Translations under genes and position numbers: made by a program
Part shown: positions 50,201-59,700 of the stretch, piece by piece
Layout of the letters: each line of letters opens with the position of its first letter
How positions within the stretch are numbered: the stretch's first letter is position 1
Notes under the pieces: generated by a model
What the model was told of the DNA's origin: nothing
The model's input: only the letters and a program-made list of their open reading frames with translations
The model's database searches: none
Origin: Embleya hyalina
Lineage (GTDB): Bacteria; Actinomycetota; Actinomycetes; Streptomycetales; Streptomycetaceae
Reading direction: 5' to 3'
Assembly: GCF_003967355.1 (NCBI RefSeq)
Contig: NZ_BIFH01000013.1
Coordinates: 216,461 to 280,460 of the forward strand
Length of the DNA stretch: 64,000 nucleotides

Positions 50201-51840
50201 GGGCGTCCTTCCGGGGAGCGCGGGTGGCGGCGGACCTCGCCGCCGACGACGGTGGCCAGTACGACGTTTTCGGGCTGCGCCTCGGGCGCGAGAGCGAGCG
50301 GGTCGGCCGCGAAGACGGTGAGATCGGCGAGGAAGCCCGGGGCTATCCGGCCGAGTTCGGCGCCGGCACCGGCGGCGTGGGCGGCGGCGACGGTCATCCC
50401 GGCGTAGGACTCGCGGGCGGTGAGCGCCTGATCGGGCTGTACGGGTGCCGAGTTCGGCTCCTCGACGGGGCGGCGCAGTTGGCAGTCGGCGAGGCCGACG
50501 CGCGGGTCGCCGGGACCGATCGGCCAGTCCGAGCCCAGTGCCACCACGGCGCCGTGGTCGAGCAGGTCGCGGGTACGCCAGCCGTGCGCGACCCGGTCCG
50601 GCCCGATCCGGCGCGACCAGTTGTCGGTCCCGTCGGCGCGGGTGTGCCGGGTGCCGTGCGCGGGCTGGAGGCTTGCCACCACGTCGAGTTCGGCGAACCG
50701 GCCGAGGAGATCGTCGGGGATGGACTCGATGTGCTCGATGCGGTGCGGGGCCCGGTCGACCGGACCGACCTCCTCGATCACGTCGAGCGCGAAGCGCACC
50801 GCCCGGTCGCCGATCGCGTGGGTCGCGGTCGGGATGCCGCGTTCGGTGAAGAACCGCATCGCGGCGCGGTAGGCGTCGACGTCGCGCCACAGCGGCTCGC
50901 GGTTCTCGCCGTGGGTGTCGGGGTGGTCGAACCAGGCGGTGCCGTTGTCGGCGGTGCCGTCGAGCATGAACTTGGCGCCCGCCACGTGCCAGCGCCGACC
51001 GCGGCGACCCTGGAGGTCGGCCACGTGCCGCCAGACGTCCGGATCGGAGTCGGCCGGCACGAGCGGGGAGCAGCGGACGCGCAGCGGCAGGTCCCCGTGG
51101 GCCTCGATGTGCCGGTACACCGCCTCGGATGGATCGGCGAAGTCGAGCGCGTGCAGCCCGGTCAGACCGCCGGCGGCGAGCAGTTCGAGCCGGTCGCGGA
51201 CGAACTCCGCGGCCGTGTCCAGGGGTACCTCGGGATAGTGCGCGAACACCAGGTCCATCGCCTGGAGTTCGACGATGTACCCGGTCGGGCGGCCGTCGGG
51301 GCCGACCTCGACGGACGAGGCGTCGGTGAAGGTCTCACGGCCGGTCAGGCCGATCAGCTCGACCACGTGCGGGCTGACGACCAGGGCGTGCGCGTCGCGG
51401 GTCATCAGGGAGATGGGCACACCGGGGAATCGTTCGCCGAGGACGAGTCCGGTCGGATCGCCGGCGAAGACGTTCACGTCGAGGTCGTAGCCGGTGATCC
51501 AGGAGTCGGCGGGCCGTTCCCGTACGGCGCGGGCCAGTCGATCGCAGACCTGGTCGAGGGTGCCGGCGCCGAGCAGGTCCACGCCGCTGCCGATGGAGAT
51601 CGAACCCCATACGGGATGGGTGTGCACGTCGACGAGGCCGGGCAGGATGGTCGCGCCCGGGAACTCGTGGACGACGGTGTCGGGGCCGCGCAGCGCGGCG
51701 ATGTCGGCGGCGGTGCCGACGGCGACGATGCGCTCGCCGGTGATGGCGACGGCGTCGGCGCGGTCGAGCGGGTCGGGGGCTTCGGGAGCGGCGGTGGGCT
51801 GTTCGAGGTGCCGGGCGAACAGGACGACGTCGGCGTACAA
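50197..51840 (-). CDS. YtcJ-like metal-dependent amidohydrolase
   Basis: A 547-residue enzyme of the amidohydrolase_3 type. DVHTHPVW (metal His-x-His), THAIGDRAV and RIEHIE are typical, with GLADCQLRRP in the C-terminal part and a final beta-barrel GRIAPGFLADLTVFAADPLAL. It should hydrolyse an amide, imide or cyclic compound in the cytoplasm. TTG 51840 is chosen because AAGGA precedes it by 6 nt and the frame upstream is the 9-nt repeat array. C45 follows with overlap. Confidence 0.88.
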   Translation of the reverse strand: MYADVVLFARHLEQPTAAPEAPDPLDRADAVAITGERIVAVGTAADIAALRGPDTVVHEFPGATILPGLVDVHTHPVWGSISIGSGVDLLGAGTLDQVCDRLARAVRERPADSWITGYDLDVNVFAGDPTGLVLGERFPGVPISLMTRDAHALVVSPHVVELIGLTGRETFTDASSVEVGPDGRPTGYIVELQAMDLVFAHYPEVPLDTAAEFVRDRLELLAAGGLTGLHALDFADPSEAVYRHIEAHGDLPLRVRCSPLVPADSDPDVWRHVADLQGRRGRRWHVAGAKFMLDGTADNGTAWFDHPDTHGENREPLWRDVDAYRAAMRFFTERGIPTATHAIGDRAVRFALDVIEEVGPVDRAPHRIEHIESIPDDLLGRFAELDVVASLQPAHGTRHTRADGTDNWSRRIGPDRVAHGWRTRDLLDHGAVVALGSDWPIGPGDPRVGLADCQLRRPVEEPNSAPVQPDQALTARESYAGMTVAAAHAAGAGAELGRIAPGFLADLTVFAADPLALAPEAQPENVVLATVVGGEVRRHPRSPEGRP

Positions 51841-51853
51841 GCGGGTTCCTTCG

Positions 51854-51961
51854 GTCTTGCCGGGTGTGCGGGGTGCTCGGGGTGCTTGGTGCTTCCGGTT
51901 TTTATGGTGTTCGCGGTGTTTCCGGGGTTCCCGGTGTTCGCGGTGCGTTCGGTGCGGGGCT
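51854..51961. repeat. Array of about twelve 9-nt tandem repeats in an operon spacer
   Basis: The gap between the NCS1 permease stop and the amidohydrolase start is almost fully made of 9-nt units related to GTGTTCGCG on the plus strand, for example GTGTTCGCG (twice), GTGTTTCCG, GGGTTCCCG, GTGCGTTCG and, more diverged, GGGTGCTCG. The copies at 51907-51951 are closest to each other. Such an array could slip and alter the spacing between the two genes. Confidence 0.75.
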
Positions 51962-53393
51962 ACGCCTTGGGGATCGTGCCGGTCGTGCGGGTGACGCCCC
52001 AATAGATCGCCGCGGCCGTGATCATCCCGGACGGGATGGCCAGATCCACGTTCCCCATGGCGGCGGCGATCGGCCCGGTCCAGAAGCTGGTGTCGACGCA
52101 CATCGTGGAGACGAGGCCGCCGCCGATCAGCGCGAGCACGCCCGCCGGGTGCACGCCGCGGTGGTACCAGAACGGCCCGCCGCGGCGTTGTTCGAGCAGG
52201 TCGGCCCCGTGATAGCGGTTGCGGCGCAGGACCAGGTCGGTCACCGCGACCGCCATGCTCGGACCGGTCACCACGACCACGAGTTGGAGCATCGTGTTGA
52301 CGCTGGTGAGGAAGTCGAAGACGAGGATCGCGTACAGCGTCATCGCGGTGCCCAGTACGCCGATGATCAGTACGGCGGGGATGCGGGCGAGCCGAACGCC
52401 GACGGATTGGATGGACAGGCTCGCGCTGTAGGCGGTCATGCCGTTGTTGGTCATCGTGTTGACCACGACCGCGATCACGAAGACGGGGATGAACCAGCCC
52501 GGCAGGATGCTTTCCAGCGCGGCCTCGGGGTCGCTCATGTCCAGGCCGGTCGCGGCGAGGGCGCCCACGCCGGTGAAGAGGACGCTGGGCAGATACGCGC
52601 CGACGGCGGTCCAGCCGGCGATGGCGTACGGGTTGCTGTCACGCGGCAGGTAGCGGGCCAGGTCGGGGCTGTTGGCGTAGGACAGCGGGGTGGAGGCGAC
52701 GATGGTGAATCCGGCGCCGAGCACGGTGGCGAGGGCGGCGCCGTGCAGGGGTTCGGCCGGGGTGTACGACCAGTCCGTCTCGGCGAGCACGTGGCCGGTC
52801 ACCACGATGAACACGACGATCAGGAACACGCTGAGCCCGGAGTACAGGCGCACGATCGTGGCGTATCCGTAGATCGCGATCAGGAGGGTGCCGGCCGCGA
52901 TGGCGCAGATCACCGCGGCGTCGACGACCGAGTTGTCGGGCAGGCCGTAGCGACCGGCCAGGCCGATGCCGGCGACCGAGGCGGCCGACCAGTTGAGCGC
53001 GAGGTAGGCCGCGGCGATCAGCCATCCGCTCAGGACCAGGACCACCTTGTTGCCGACGACGCCGTACATGGCGCGCGAGATCACCGATCCGCTGGTGCCG
53101 GCGACCGGGCCGGAGGCGGCGATGACGCCGGTACAGATCCACAGCAGGTTGCCGGTGAGGATGAGCCCGATCGCCTGGGGGAGGGACAGGCCCATGATGA
53201 TCAGCGTGGCGCCGACGACGAAGCTCAGATAGCTCACGTTCGGGGCGGCCCAGACCGCGAAGAGCCGGCGCGGACGGCCGCCGCGTTCCTCCGCGGGGAC
53301 CTGGTCGATGCCCCGGGTCTCCCGGTGTCCGGCGGCTCCGGCGCCGGGTGTCTCGTGTGGTCTCTCGTCGGGGACGCGCTTGGTGATGGTCAT
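51960..53393 (-). CDS. NCS1 family purine-cytosine-type permease
   Basis: A 477-residue permease with about twelve helices. FAVWAAPNVSYLSFVVGATLIIMGLSLPQAIGLILTGNLL is the NCS1 start; later TPLSYANSPDLARYLPRDSNP and MTNNGMTAYSASLSIQSVGVRL are conserved. NCS1 proteins import nucleobases, hydantoins, allantoin or vitamins by sodium or proton symport. It heads the operon NCS1-amidohydrolase-C45 and is divergent from a TetR regulator; the pairing with an amidohydrolase suggests uptake of a cyclic amide or imide (inference). Confidence 0.9.
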   Translation of the reverse strand: MTITKRVPDERPHETPGAGAAGHRETRGIDQVPAEERGGRPRRLFAVWAAPNVSYLSFVVGATLIIMGLSLPQAIGLILTGNLLWICTGVIAASGPVAGTSGSVISRAMYGVVGNKVVLVLSGWLIAAAYLALNWSAASVAGIGLAGRYGLPDNSVVDAAVICAIAAGTLLIAIYGYATIVRLYSGLSVFLIVVFIVVTGHVLAETDWSYTPAEPLHGAALATVLGAGFTIVASTPLSYANSPDLARYLPRDSNPYAIAGWTAVGAYLPSVLFTGVGALAATGLDMSDPEAALESILPGWFIPVFVIAVVVNTMTNNGMTAYSASLSIQSVGVRLARIPAVLIIGVLGTAMTLYAILVFDFLTSVNTMLQLVVVVTGPSMAVAVTDLVLRRNRYHGADLLEQRRGGPFWYHRGVHPAGVLALIGGGLVSTMCVDTSFWTGPIAAAMGNVDLAIPSGMITAAAIYWGVTRTTGTIPKA

Positions 53394-53424
53394 CGAGCCC
53401 TCTCGGGTCGGCCGGCCACGCCGG

Positions 53425-53469
53425 TTATTGGTCGCATGGCCAACTGGCTAATGGTCGCACATCCAATAA
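53425..53469. promoter_or_regulatory. Candidate operator region between NCS1 permease and TetR
   Basis: TTATTGG (53425-53431) and CCAATAA (53463-53469) form a wide inverted repeat; within it TGGTCGCA occurs twice (53429-53436 and 53452-53459), 23 nt apart. The 86-nt divergent region is A/T-richer than its surroundings. This is a plausible TetR operator. Confidence 0.5.
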
Positions 53470-53479
53470 GCTGTCGGCC

Positions 53480-54124
53480 ATGGCGTCAAGACCCCAACCC
53501 ACCCGCGTTCGCAAGCTGCCCGACGAGCGCCGCGCGGAGATCCTGCGCACCGCCGCGCGGATCGCGCTCGAGGAGGGCCTGGAACGCATCACGCTGCGCC
53601 GGGTCGCCGACGAGTTGGGGGTGCGGCCGGGACTGATCGGCCACTACTTCCCGGCCGCGGACACCCTGGTCGCCGAGGCGTTCACGGACGCGGCGACCAG
53701 GGAGCGCGACACGTTGTTGCCGGCGGACGAGGAGGGGCTGGCGCCGATCGACCGGCTGGCCCGGTTCCTGGTGCGGCTGGCCGACGGGACGTATCTCGAC
53801 CTGAGCCGGCTGTGGCTGAACGCCCGCCACCTCAGCCGATTCAAGGAGGGCCTGCGCGAAGCGGTCGGCGCCCAGGAGACGGTGACCCGTACCGCGCTCA
53901 CCGCGCTGATCGAAGCGGGCGTCGTGGCGGGGGAGTTCGACACCGACGACGCCCTCGGCGCGGCCCTGCACATCCTGGTCACCGTCGACGGTCTCGGCTC
54001 CTACGCCAACGCCGACGCCGACATCGACGTCAGGCTCGACCATCCGGCGCTCGACGACATGGCGATCACCACGGCGGAACACGAACTCGGCCTGGGTCGG
54101 GGCACGTTGCGGGCTCGACTCTGA
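53480..54124 (+). CDS. TetR family regulator of the NCS1 operon
   Basis: A 214-residue TetR protein: RRAEILRTAARIALEEGLERITLRRVADELGVRPGLIGHYFPAADTLVAEAF is the DNA-binding domain; the C-terminal domain includes RLWLNARHLSRFKEGLREAVGAQE. It is divergent from the NCS1-amidohydrolase-C45 operon, its likely target. The RNA ligase gene follows 78 nt downstream on the same strand and could share its transcript. Confidence 0.9.
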   Translation: MASRPQPTRVRKLPDERRAEILRTAARIALEEGLERITLRRVADELGVRPGLIGHYFPAADTLVAEAFTDAATRERDTLLPADEEGLAPIDRLARFLVRLADGTYLDLSRLWLNARHLSRFKEGLREAVGAQETVTRTALTALIEAGVVAGEFDTDDALGAALHILVTVDGLGSYANADADIDVRLDHPALDDMAITTAEHELGLGRGTLRARL

Positions 54125-54202
54125 CGGGAGCGGTCGCGTCGGGCTGGGTGGCACCCGGAAACCCGGTTGCCGGGAGCGGTGCGGGCGGCGGAGGATTTCG
54201 CC

Positions 54203-55237
54203 ATGTCACAGGCCACGTCCGGGGGTTCCGCGTTGCGGCCGTACCCGAAGATGTCCGCGAAGGCGCGGCCCGGGGCGGGCGGCGGTCGTGAGTGGGTGGC
54301 GACGGAGAAGGTGCACGGGGCGCATTTCGCGGTGGTGTGCGATGGCTCCGGGGTGCGGCCGGCCAAGCGGCGCGAACTGCTGTCCGACGAACTGCTGGAC
54401 GACTTCTTCGGGGTTGCCGGGATCTGGCCGGGGTTGGCCGTGGGCGCGGCGCGGTTCGCCGCGTCATTGCGGGCGGTGTGGGGTGAGGCGGCCTCGGTGA
54501 CCGTGTACGGCGAGCTGGCCGGTGGTTGCTACCCGCATCCGGACGTCCCGGCCGATCCCGCCTGCGAGCCGGTGCAGACCGGTGTCTGGTACGCACCCGA
54601 CCTGCACTGGTTGGTGTTCGACGCGGCGGTCGAGACGGCGGACGGGCGGTGCTGGATCGCGGACCGCGCGGTGCGGGCGGGTGCGGCCGACGCGGGGCTG
54701 CGCTGTGTGCCGGCGCTCGGGCACGGCTCGGCGCACGCGCTCGGGGATCTGTCGTGTGTGTTCGCGAGTCTGGTCCCCGGGCTGCTCGGGCTGCCCCGCC
54801 TCGAGGACAACCTCGCCGAGGGGTATGTGCTCAAGCCGGCCGGGGAGTGGTGGGAGCGCGATGTGGCCCGCCCGGTGGTGAAGGTGAAGCAGGACGGCTT
54901 CGCCGAGGACCGCCGCTTCGCCGGTTCCCGCCCGTACCTGGCACCGCCGGAGGGCGCGGCCGGGGTGCCGGCGTGGTTGCTGGTCCGGGCCGCGACGCTG
55001 CTCACGCCGACCCGCGCCGCCGCGGCGGTGAGCAAACTCGGGCCCCGGGCGCCCCTCGACGCGGTGGCCGGGGAGATCTGCCACGACGCGGCGGAGGAGA
55101 TCGCCGACGCGGTGGGCGGCCTGCCGGACGCGCAACTGCGGAGCCTGGCCCGGGCGCTGGAGCCGGGAGCCCGCGCGCTCGCCCGCTTCGACGCCGCCGA
55201 ACGCCGGGGTGTGCGCGGCGGGCGGGGTCCGGGCTGA
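54203..55237 (+). CDS. Rnl2-type RNA ligase
   Basis: A 344-residue polynucleotide ligase of the covalent nucleotidyltransferase superfamily. Motif I is EKVHGAHF with the adenylated Lys36; motif III region is VYGELAGG (Glu104); motif IV is EGYVLKP (Glu206); motif V is VKVKQDGF (Lys227 and Lys229). The order and spacing match T4 Rnl2-type RNA ligases, which seal 3'-OH/5'-phosphate ends in duplex RNA or RNA:DNA. The C-terminal 100 residues form helices, including AAAAVSKLGP. No end-healing kinase/phosphatase, Hen1 or nuclease is adjacent. GAGG at 54191 supports ATG 54203. Confidence 0.87.
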   Translation: MSQATSGGSALRPYPKMSAKARPGAGGGREWVATEKVHGAHFAVVCDGSGVRPAKRRELLSDELLDDFFGVAGIWPGLAVGAARFAASLRAVWGEAASVTVYGELAGGCYPHPDVPADPACEPVQTGVWYAPDLHWLVFDAAVETADGRCWIADRAVRAGAADAGLRCVPALGHGSAHALGDLSCVFASLVPGLLGLPRLEDNLAEGYVLKPAGEWWERDVARPVVKVKQDGFAEDRRFAGSRPYLAPPEGAAGVPAWLLVRAATLLTPTRAAAAVSKLGPRAPLDAVAGEICHDAAEEIADAVGGLPDAQLRSLARALEPGARALARFDAAERRGVRGGRGPG

Positions 55238-55256
55238 GCGGTGTGGGTGGGCTTGG

Positions 55257-55296
55257 GGGCGGGGCGGGCCGATTGCCGGTTCGCCCCGCCCCGCCC
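55257..55296. terminator. Bidirectional terminator hairpin
   Basis: GGGCGGGGCGGG (55257-55268) pairs with CCCGCCCCGCCC (55285-55296), a 12-bp stem with a 16-nt loop, between the convergent RNA ligase and chitinase genes. Confidence 0.75.
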
Positions 55297-55303
55297 GTCG
55301 GAC

Positions 55304-56455
55304 TCAGCAGCTCAGGTTGTTCCCGGGTGTGGTGCCCAGGATCGACACGAACGACTGGTAGCTGTTGATCCGGCTCTGCACCTGCGCGGGATTGCCGCCG
55401 TTGCATTCCAACGAGCCGTTGATGCTGCGGATGGTCTCGCCGAAGCCCGCGCCGTTGACCATCGCGTTGTGCGGGGTCATGGTGCCCGGCCCGTTCTGGG
55501 TGTTCCAGTACCAGAGGCCGGTCTGCCAGGCGACGGCCGGGTCGTTCTGGACCAGGTTGGGATTGTTCAGCAGGTCGATGCCCAGCGCGTCACCCGCCGC
55601 CTTGTAGTTGAAGTTCCAGCTCAGTTGGATCGGGCCGCGTCCGTAGTAGGCGGCCTGGCCCGCGGGGCATCCGTAGGGCCGACCGGCGTCGCAGTAGTGC
55701 GGGTAGTTGGCGGTGTTCTGTTCGACGATGTGGACGAGGCCGCCGGTCTCGTGATTGACGTTGGCCAGGAACGCCGCCGCCTCCTGCTTGCGCACCGTGT
55801 CGCTGCCGGTCTTGGCGAAGCCCGGGTAGGAGCCGAGCGCGGCGGTCAGGCCGGCGTACGTGTAGAACGGGTTCCGGTTCGGGAACATGCGCTCGAACTG
55901 CGCCTGGCTCACCACGAAGTCGCCGGGATTGCCGCCGTTGCCGCCCGTGCTGCCGTCGGTGGTGGATCCCGTGGTGCTTCCGGTGGTCGATCCGGTGGTC
56001 GATCCGCCGCACGAGTACGGCTCCCAGTACCAGGTGCTGATCACCGGGTCGTAGCCCGGGTTGGCGTTCTTGGCCCGGTAGTGATTGCCGTTGGTGTAGC
56101 GCACCACGTCACCGACCGCGTAGGACCGGCCGGCGACCCAGTCCGGGTAGGTACAGGTGCCGCCACCGCCGGTCGCACCACCCGTGGAGCCGCCGGTGGT
56201 GCCACCGCCGCCTCCGCACGCGCCCTGGTCCGCCCATACGTCGGTGGTCCCGGGGGTCTCGCCCTGGGTCCACCACTTGGCGCCCCAGTTGTGGCCGTTG
56301 TACGAGGCGGTCGCGCCGCCGGTGTAGACGGCCGACGCGTTCCATCCGGCCGCGCAACTCGCGGCGGCGGCGGTCGAGGCGAAGGGCAGAGCCGCCGCCC
56401 CCATGCCCACGATCGCGATGGCCAACAGGAATCCGATGATTCGTTTTCTCGCCAT
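55304..56455 (-). CDS. Secreted GH19 chitinase with two carbohydrate-binding modules
   Basis: A 383-residue exported chitinase. After a signal peptide (IIGFLLAIAIVGMGAAALPFASTAAA) come two small Cys-bounded CBM5/12-type modules (AGWNASAVYTGGATASYNGHNWGAKWWTQGE and TYPDWVAGRSYAVGDVVRYTNGNHYRAK), joined by Gly/Ser/Thr linkers. The catalytic domain has NHETGG with the catalytic Glu, YYGRGPIQLSWNFNY and the C-terminal GECNGG-like SLECNGG. It hydrolyses chitin by inversion. ATG 56453-56455 is used. A DasR-type site (56599-56614) precedes it, so it should be induced by N-acetylglucosamine. Confidence 0.95.
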   Translation of the reverse strand: MARKRIIGFLLAIAIVGMGAAALPFASTAAAASCAAGWNASAVYTGGATASYNGHNWGAKWWTQGETPGTTDVWADQGACGGGGGTTGGSTGGATGGGGTCTYPDWVAGRSYAVGDVVRYTNGNHYRAKNANPGYDPVISTWYWEPYSCGGSTTGSTTGSTTGSTTDGSTGGNGGNPGDFVVSQAQFERMFPNRNPFYTYAGLTAALGSYPGFAKTGSDTVRKQEAAAFLANVNHETGGLVHIVEQNTANYPHYCDAGRPYGCPAGQAAYYGRGPIQLSWNFNYKAAGDALGIDLLNNPNLVQNDPAVAWQTGLWYWNTQNGPGTMTPHNAMVNGAGFGETIRSINGSLECNGGNPAQVQSRINSYQSFVSILGTTPGNNLSC

Positions 56456-56598
56456 GGAAAAGCCCACTCCCCGGCGCGCGAAACACGCCGCGCCTGATCG
56501 ACGGAAGTACCTGTGCGGGTACTTCGACTGCCGTGCCGGGACCGGCGCCTGCCTCGTTCGAGGCCCCTGGACGGGCTGGTGTGGGGCTACTCAATACC

Positions 56599-56617
56599 AG
56601 TGGTCTATACCAGTCAA
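56599..56617 (-). promoter_or_regulatory. DasR-like operator (dre) and -35 upstream of the chitinase
   Basis: AGTGGTCTATACCAGT (56599-56614) differs from the 16-nt DasR consensus by single central changes. On the minus strand TTGACT (complement of 56612-56617) gives a -35 overlapping it, 144 nt upstream of the chitinase ATG. DasR is the N-acetylglucosamine-responsive repressor of chitinase genes in streptomycetes. Confidence 0.75.
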
Positions 56618-56645
56618 GAGTTTGCGCCGTTCGTCCCGGGAACGA

Positions 56646-56688
56646 CCGCGTCCCACACGACCGTTGGTTGCGGTCGTGTGGGACGCGG
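56646..56688. terminator. Terminator hairpin after the glycosidase/phosphatase fusion gene
   Basis: An 18-bp perfect stem (56646-56663 with 56671-56688) with a 7-nt loop starts 45 nt beyond the stop of the large fusion gene on the minus strand. Confidence 0.85.
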
Positions 56689-56733
56689 GGTGATCCGGTG
56701 GGCTCTACCGTGCCCGATGTGGCATGCGGGGGG

Positions 56734-59700
56734 TTACAGGGCGCGGCACTGGTCGGACTTCGGTCCGGAGACCTTGTTGGGGATGCCTCCGTTGGTGGGC
56801 GGCGGGGTGTTGAGGCGGCAACTCAGGGGGCCGCCGACGGTGTTGCCGGCGAGCACCGTGATGCCCCGGTTGAGGCTCAGGTCGGCCGGGCCGCCCAGCT
56901 CGGACCACAGGAGCATGGCCGGGCCGGTGCCGCCGCTTGCCGCGATCGGGCCGCCGACGGTGGTGTCGGTCAGGATGAGGACGGTCGCGCCGTGGGCGGA
57001 AATCGGGCCGGTGACCGTGGAGCCGGTGGCGACCAGGCCGGCGCCGGGCCGGACCAGGATCGGGCCCTTGACCGTGGCGTTGTCCAGGCACGTGACGCCC
57101 GACGTGACGGCCAGGGGCTTGGCGGTGCTGCCGCGGATCGTGGTGGTGCAGGCGGCCGGGTCGAAGTCGCCCACCTTGACCCGCTGTTCGGCCTTGACGC
57201 CGCCGACGGTGACGGTGAGCGTGGCCACGCCGGGGCGCAGGCCGGTCAGGGTGGCGTAGGTCGGGTCGTAGGCCGCGATCGCGCCGCGCGGTGCGGACGC
57301 CGGCGCGCCGATGTGTACGCCGGTGCCGCTCCACTGGGCGGTGACCGGCCAGGCGACCGGGACGGTGCGGCCGTCCTGGACCATCGTGGTGGTGACCGGT
57401 TGGGTGTTCAGGACGCCCAGCGTGGCCGGGGCCCGGAGGGCGACCGACTCCGCGTACGGCTTGACCTCGGCGCGCAGCCACGCGGCGTCGTCGGTCGGTA
57501 CCGCGAACGGGTCGGTGACGCGGCCCTTGGCGGGGTCGATGCCGAGCATGGTCCAGCCGGTGAAGCCGCCGCGGTCGGGCTCGGCGGCCGGGCCCTTGCT
57601 CGAGTTGCCGTTGATCAGGTACGGGACGCCGTCGACGCTCGCGGCGTGGAACGCGCCGACGTGGCCGCTGACCATCGCCGCCGACTTGCCGCTGTCGGCC
57701 CGGAACGCGCCGAGCCACTGCTCGACCATGCGGGCTTCCTTGCGGTCGCCGAGTTGGCTGCCCTTGTCCGGCAGGGGGTCGTTGGTGGGGTGGTGGTCGA
57801 ACAGCAGCAGGCCGGTGATGTTGGGGTCCTTCGCCGCGTCGTCCAGCGCCTTGCGCAGCCCGGCGACCTGTTCGAAGCCGCCGCCGCGCAGCGTGCCCAT
57901 GGAGCTGTCGACGGTGACGAAGCGGGTGCCCTTGTGGTCGAACACCTTCGAGGTCTCGCCGAAGGCGGCCTTGAAGTTGGCGATGTTCCCGGGGCCCATC
58001 ACCTCGTGGTTGCCGGGCACGTAGTGCCACGGGATGCTGCGGTTGGTGTACTGGTCGAACTCGTCGAGCAGCTTGCGGGCGAGGGCGAAGTCCTCGGGCG
58101 AGGCCTCGTCCACGAAGTCGCCGGTGATCACCATGAACTCCGGCTTGGCCGCCGCTACTTCGCGCAGCGTGCGCTGCGCGTCCCGCACCCGGTCGCTGTT
58201 CGGGTCGCGGGCCACGAACTGGGCGTCGGACATCACCGCCACGCGCAGCGGCTTGGCGTCGACGGTGCCGTTGGTGAGGATCACCGGGTCCTTGACGTAC
58301 GGCTGCTTGGGCAGTTGCACGTCCGGCGGCACCTGCACCCGCAGGTCGCTCAGGCCGAGCCGCCCGGTGTACTGGCGGTCCGCGTTGGTCTCCATCAGCC
58401 GGAACCGCTGGAAGGTGAGCGGGTATTGCACCCCGGCCGGGACCGGGAACTCGACCTTTTGCCAGCCCTTCCAGGTGACCATCGGGGCGTCGAGGTTGGA
58501 CACCACGCCCGCCGCCGTCCGGTACTGGATGCGTGGCCAGGCACCGTTGCCGTCGCCCTCGATCCACATCGTGAGCGCACGCGGCTGGCCGGGCAGGACG
58601 ATGCCCTCGGGCGCGATGGCGTACTGGCCGCGGGTGCCGGTCGACCGGGTGAAGTCGTAGGCCAGGGACAGACCCGGCTTGCCGTCCGGCCCGGGCGCGG
58701 GGGCGACCGAGCCGCCGGGGGCGCGGTCGTTGCCCGACGTCCAGGCGGCGGCGTTCGAGAAGTCGGCGAAGGACTTCTCGGTCATGCCGACGGTGACCGC
58801 GACGGCGGTCTCCAGACTGCCGACGGTGAGCTTGAGGGTGGCCGAGCGGCCGTCGGCGAGCGCCTTGAGGTTCAGCGTGCCGTCGGGGGCGGGGGTGACC
58901 TCGACGATGCCCTCGCCGCCGGTGACCTTGACGTCGGCCGCCTCGACGGGCGCCGCGTGGCCGGTGGCGTCGTAACCGGTGACCGCCAGGTGCGTGGAGG
59001 CGCCGGGAGCGGCCAGGCCGACCGGGTCGTCGCCGGCGGTGACGCGCACCGGTTCGCCGAGCACGGTCAGCGGCAGCTTCGCGTCCTCGGCGCCCTTGGC
59101 CTTGATCGTCACCGACGCCGGGCCGGGCGCGCGACCGGTCACCACCGCCTCGGTGCCGGTGCCGGCCACGGTCAGCTTCGCGGCCGTGTCCGTCGACCAC
59201 TTCGGCTTGGGCACCGCGCCCTTGACCGCGCCGAACGACTCGTCGTGCGGCAGCGCGCGTACGGTCCGGTGCAGCCCGGGGAACATCCGCACGCCGGTGT
59301 CGACGGTCGGGACCGGCCGCAGCCGGAAGCCGCGCGTCTCGCCGGAGCCCGGGGTGGTGAACAGGCCCAGGCCGTTGGCCACCGGCCGTTCGCCGCCGTT
59401 GTCCGACGGGCTGCTCACCACACCGGACTGCGCCTGTCCGGGCAGTCGCGCGACCATGTCGGCGGAGCCGCCGCCGTCCATGTTGAGCGCGTTGTGCGCG
59501 CCCATGTCCCGCATCAACACGGCCAGGTTGGTGAGGTTGATGCCCGGGCTGTCGGCCTGGCGACCGTCGATGGTGACCAGGTACATGCGCCTGCCGTCGG
59601 CCGAGAAGCCCACGGCGGTGCGGGCGTTGGGCTCGTTGCCGTCGTTCTCGCCGGACTCGGTCGCGACCCCGTCGCGGACCAGGACCTGGTAGCCGCCGAC

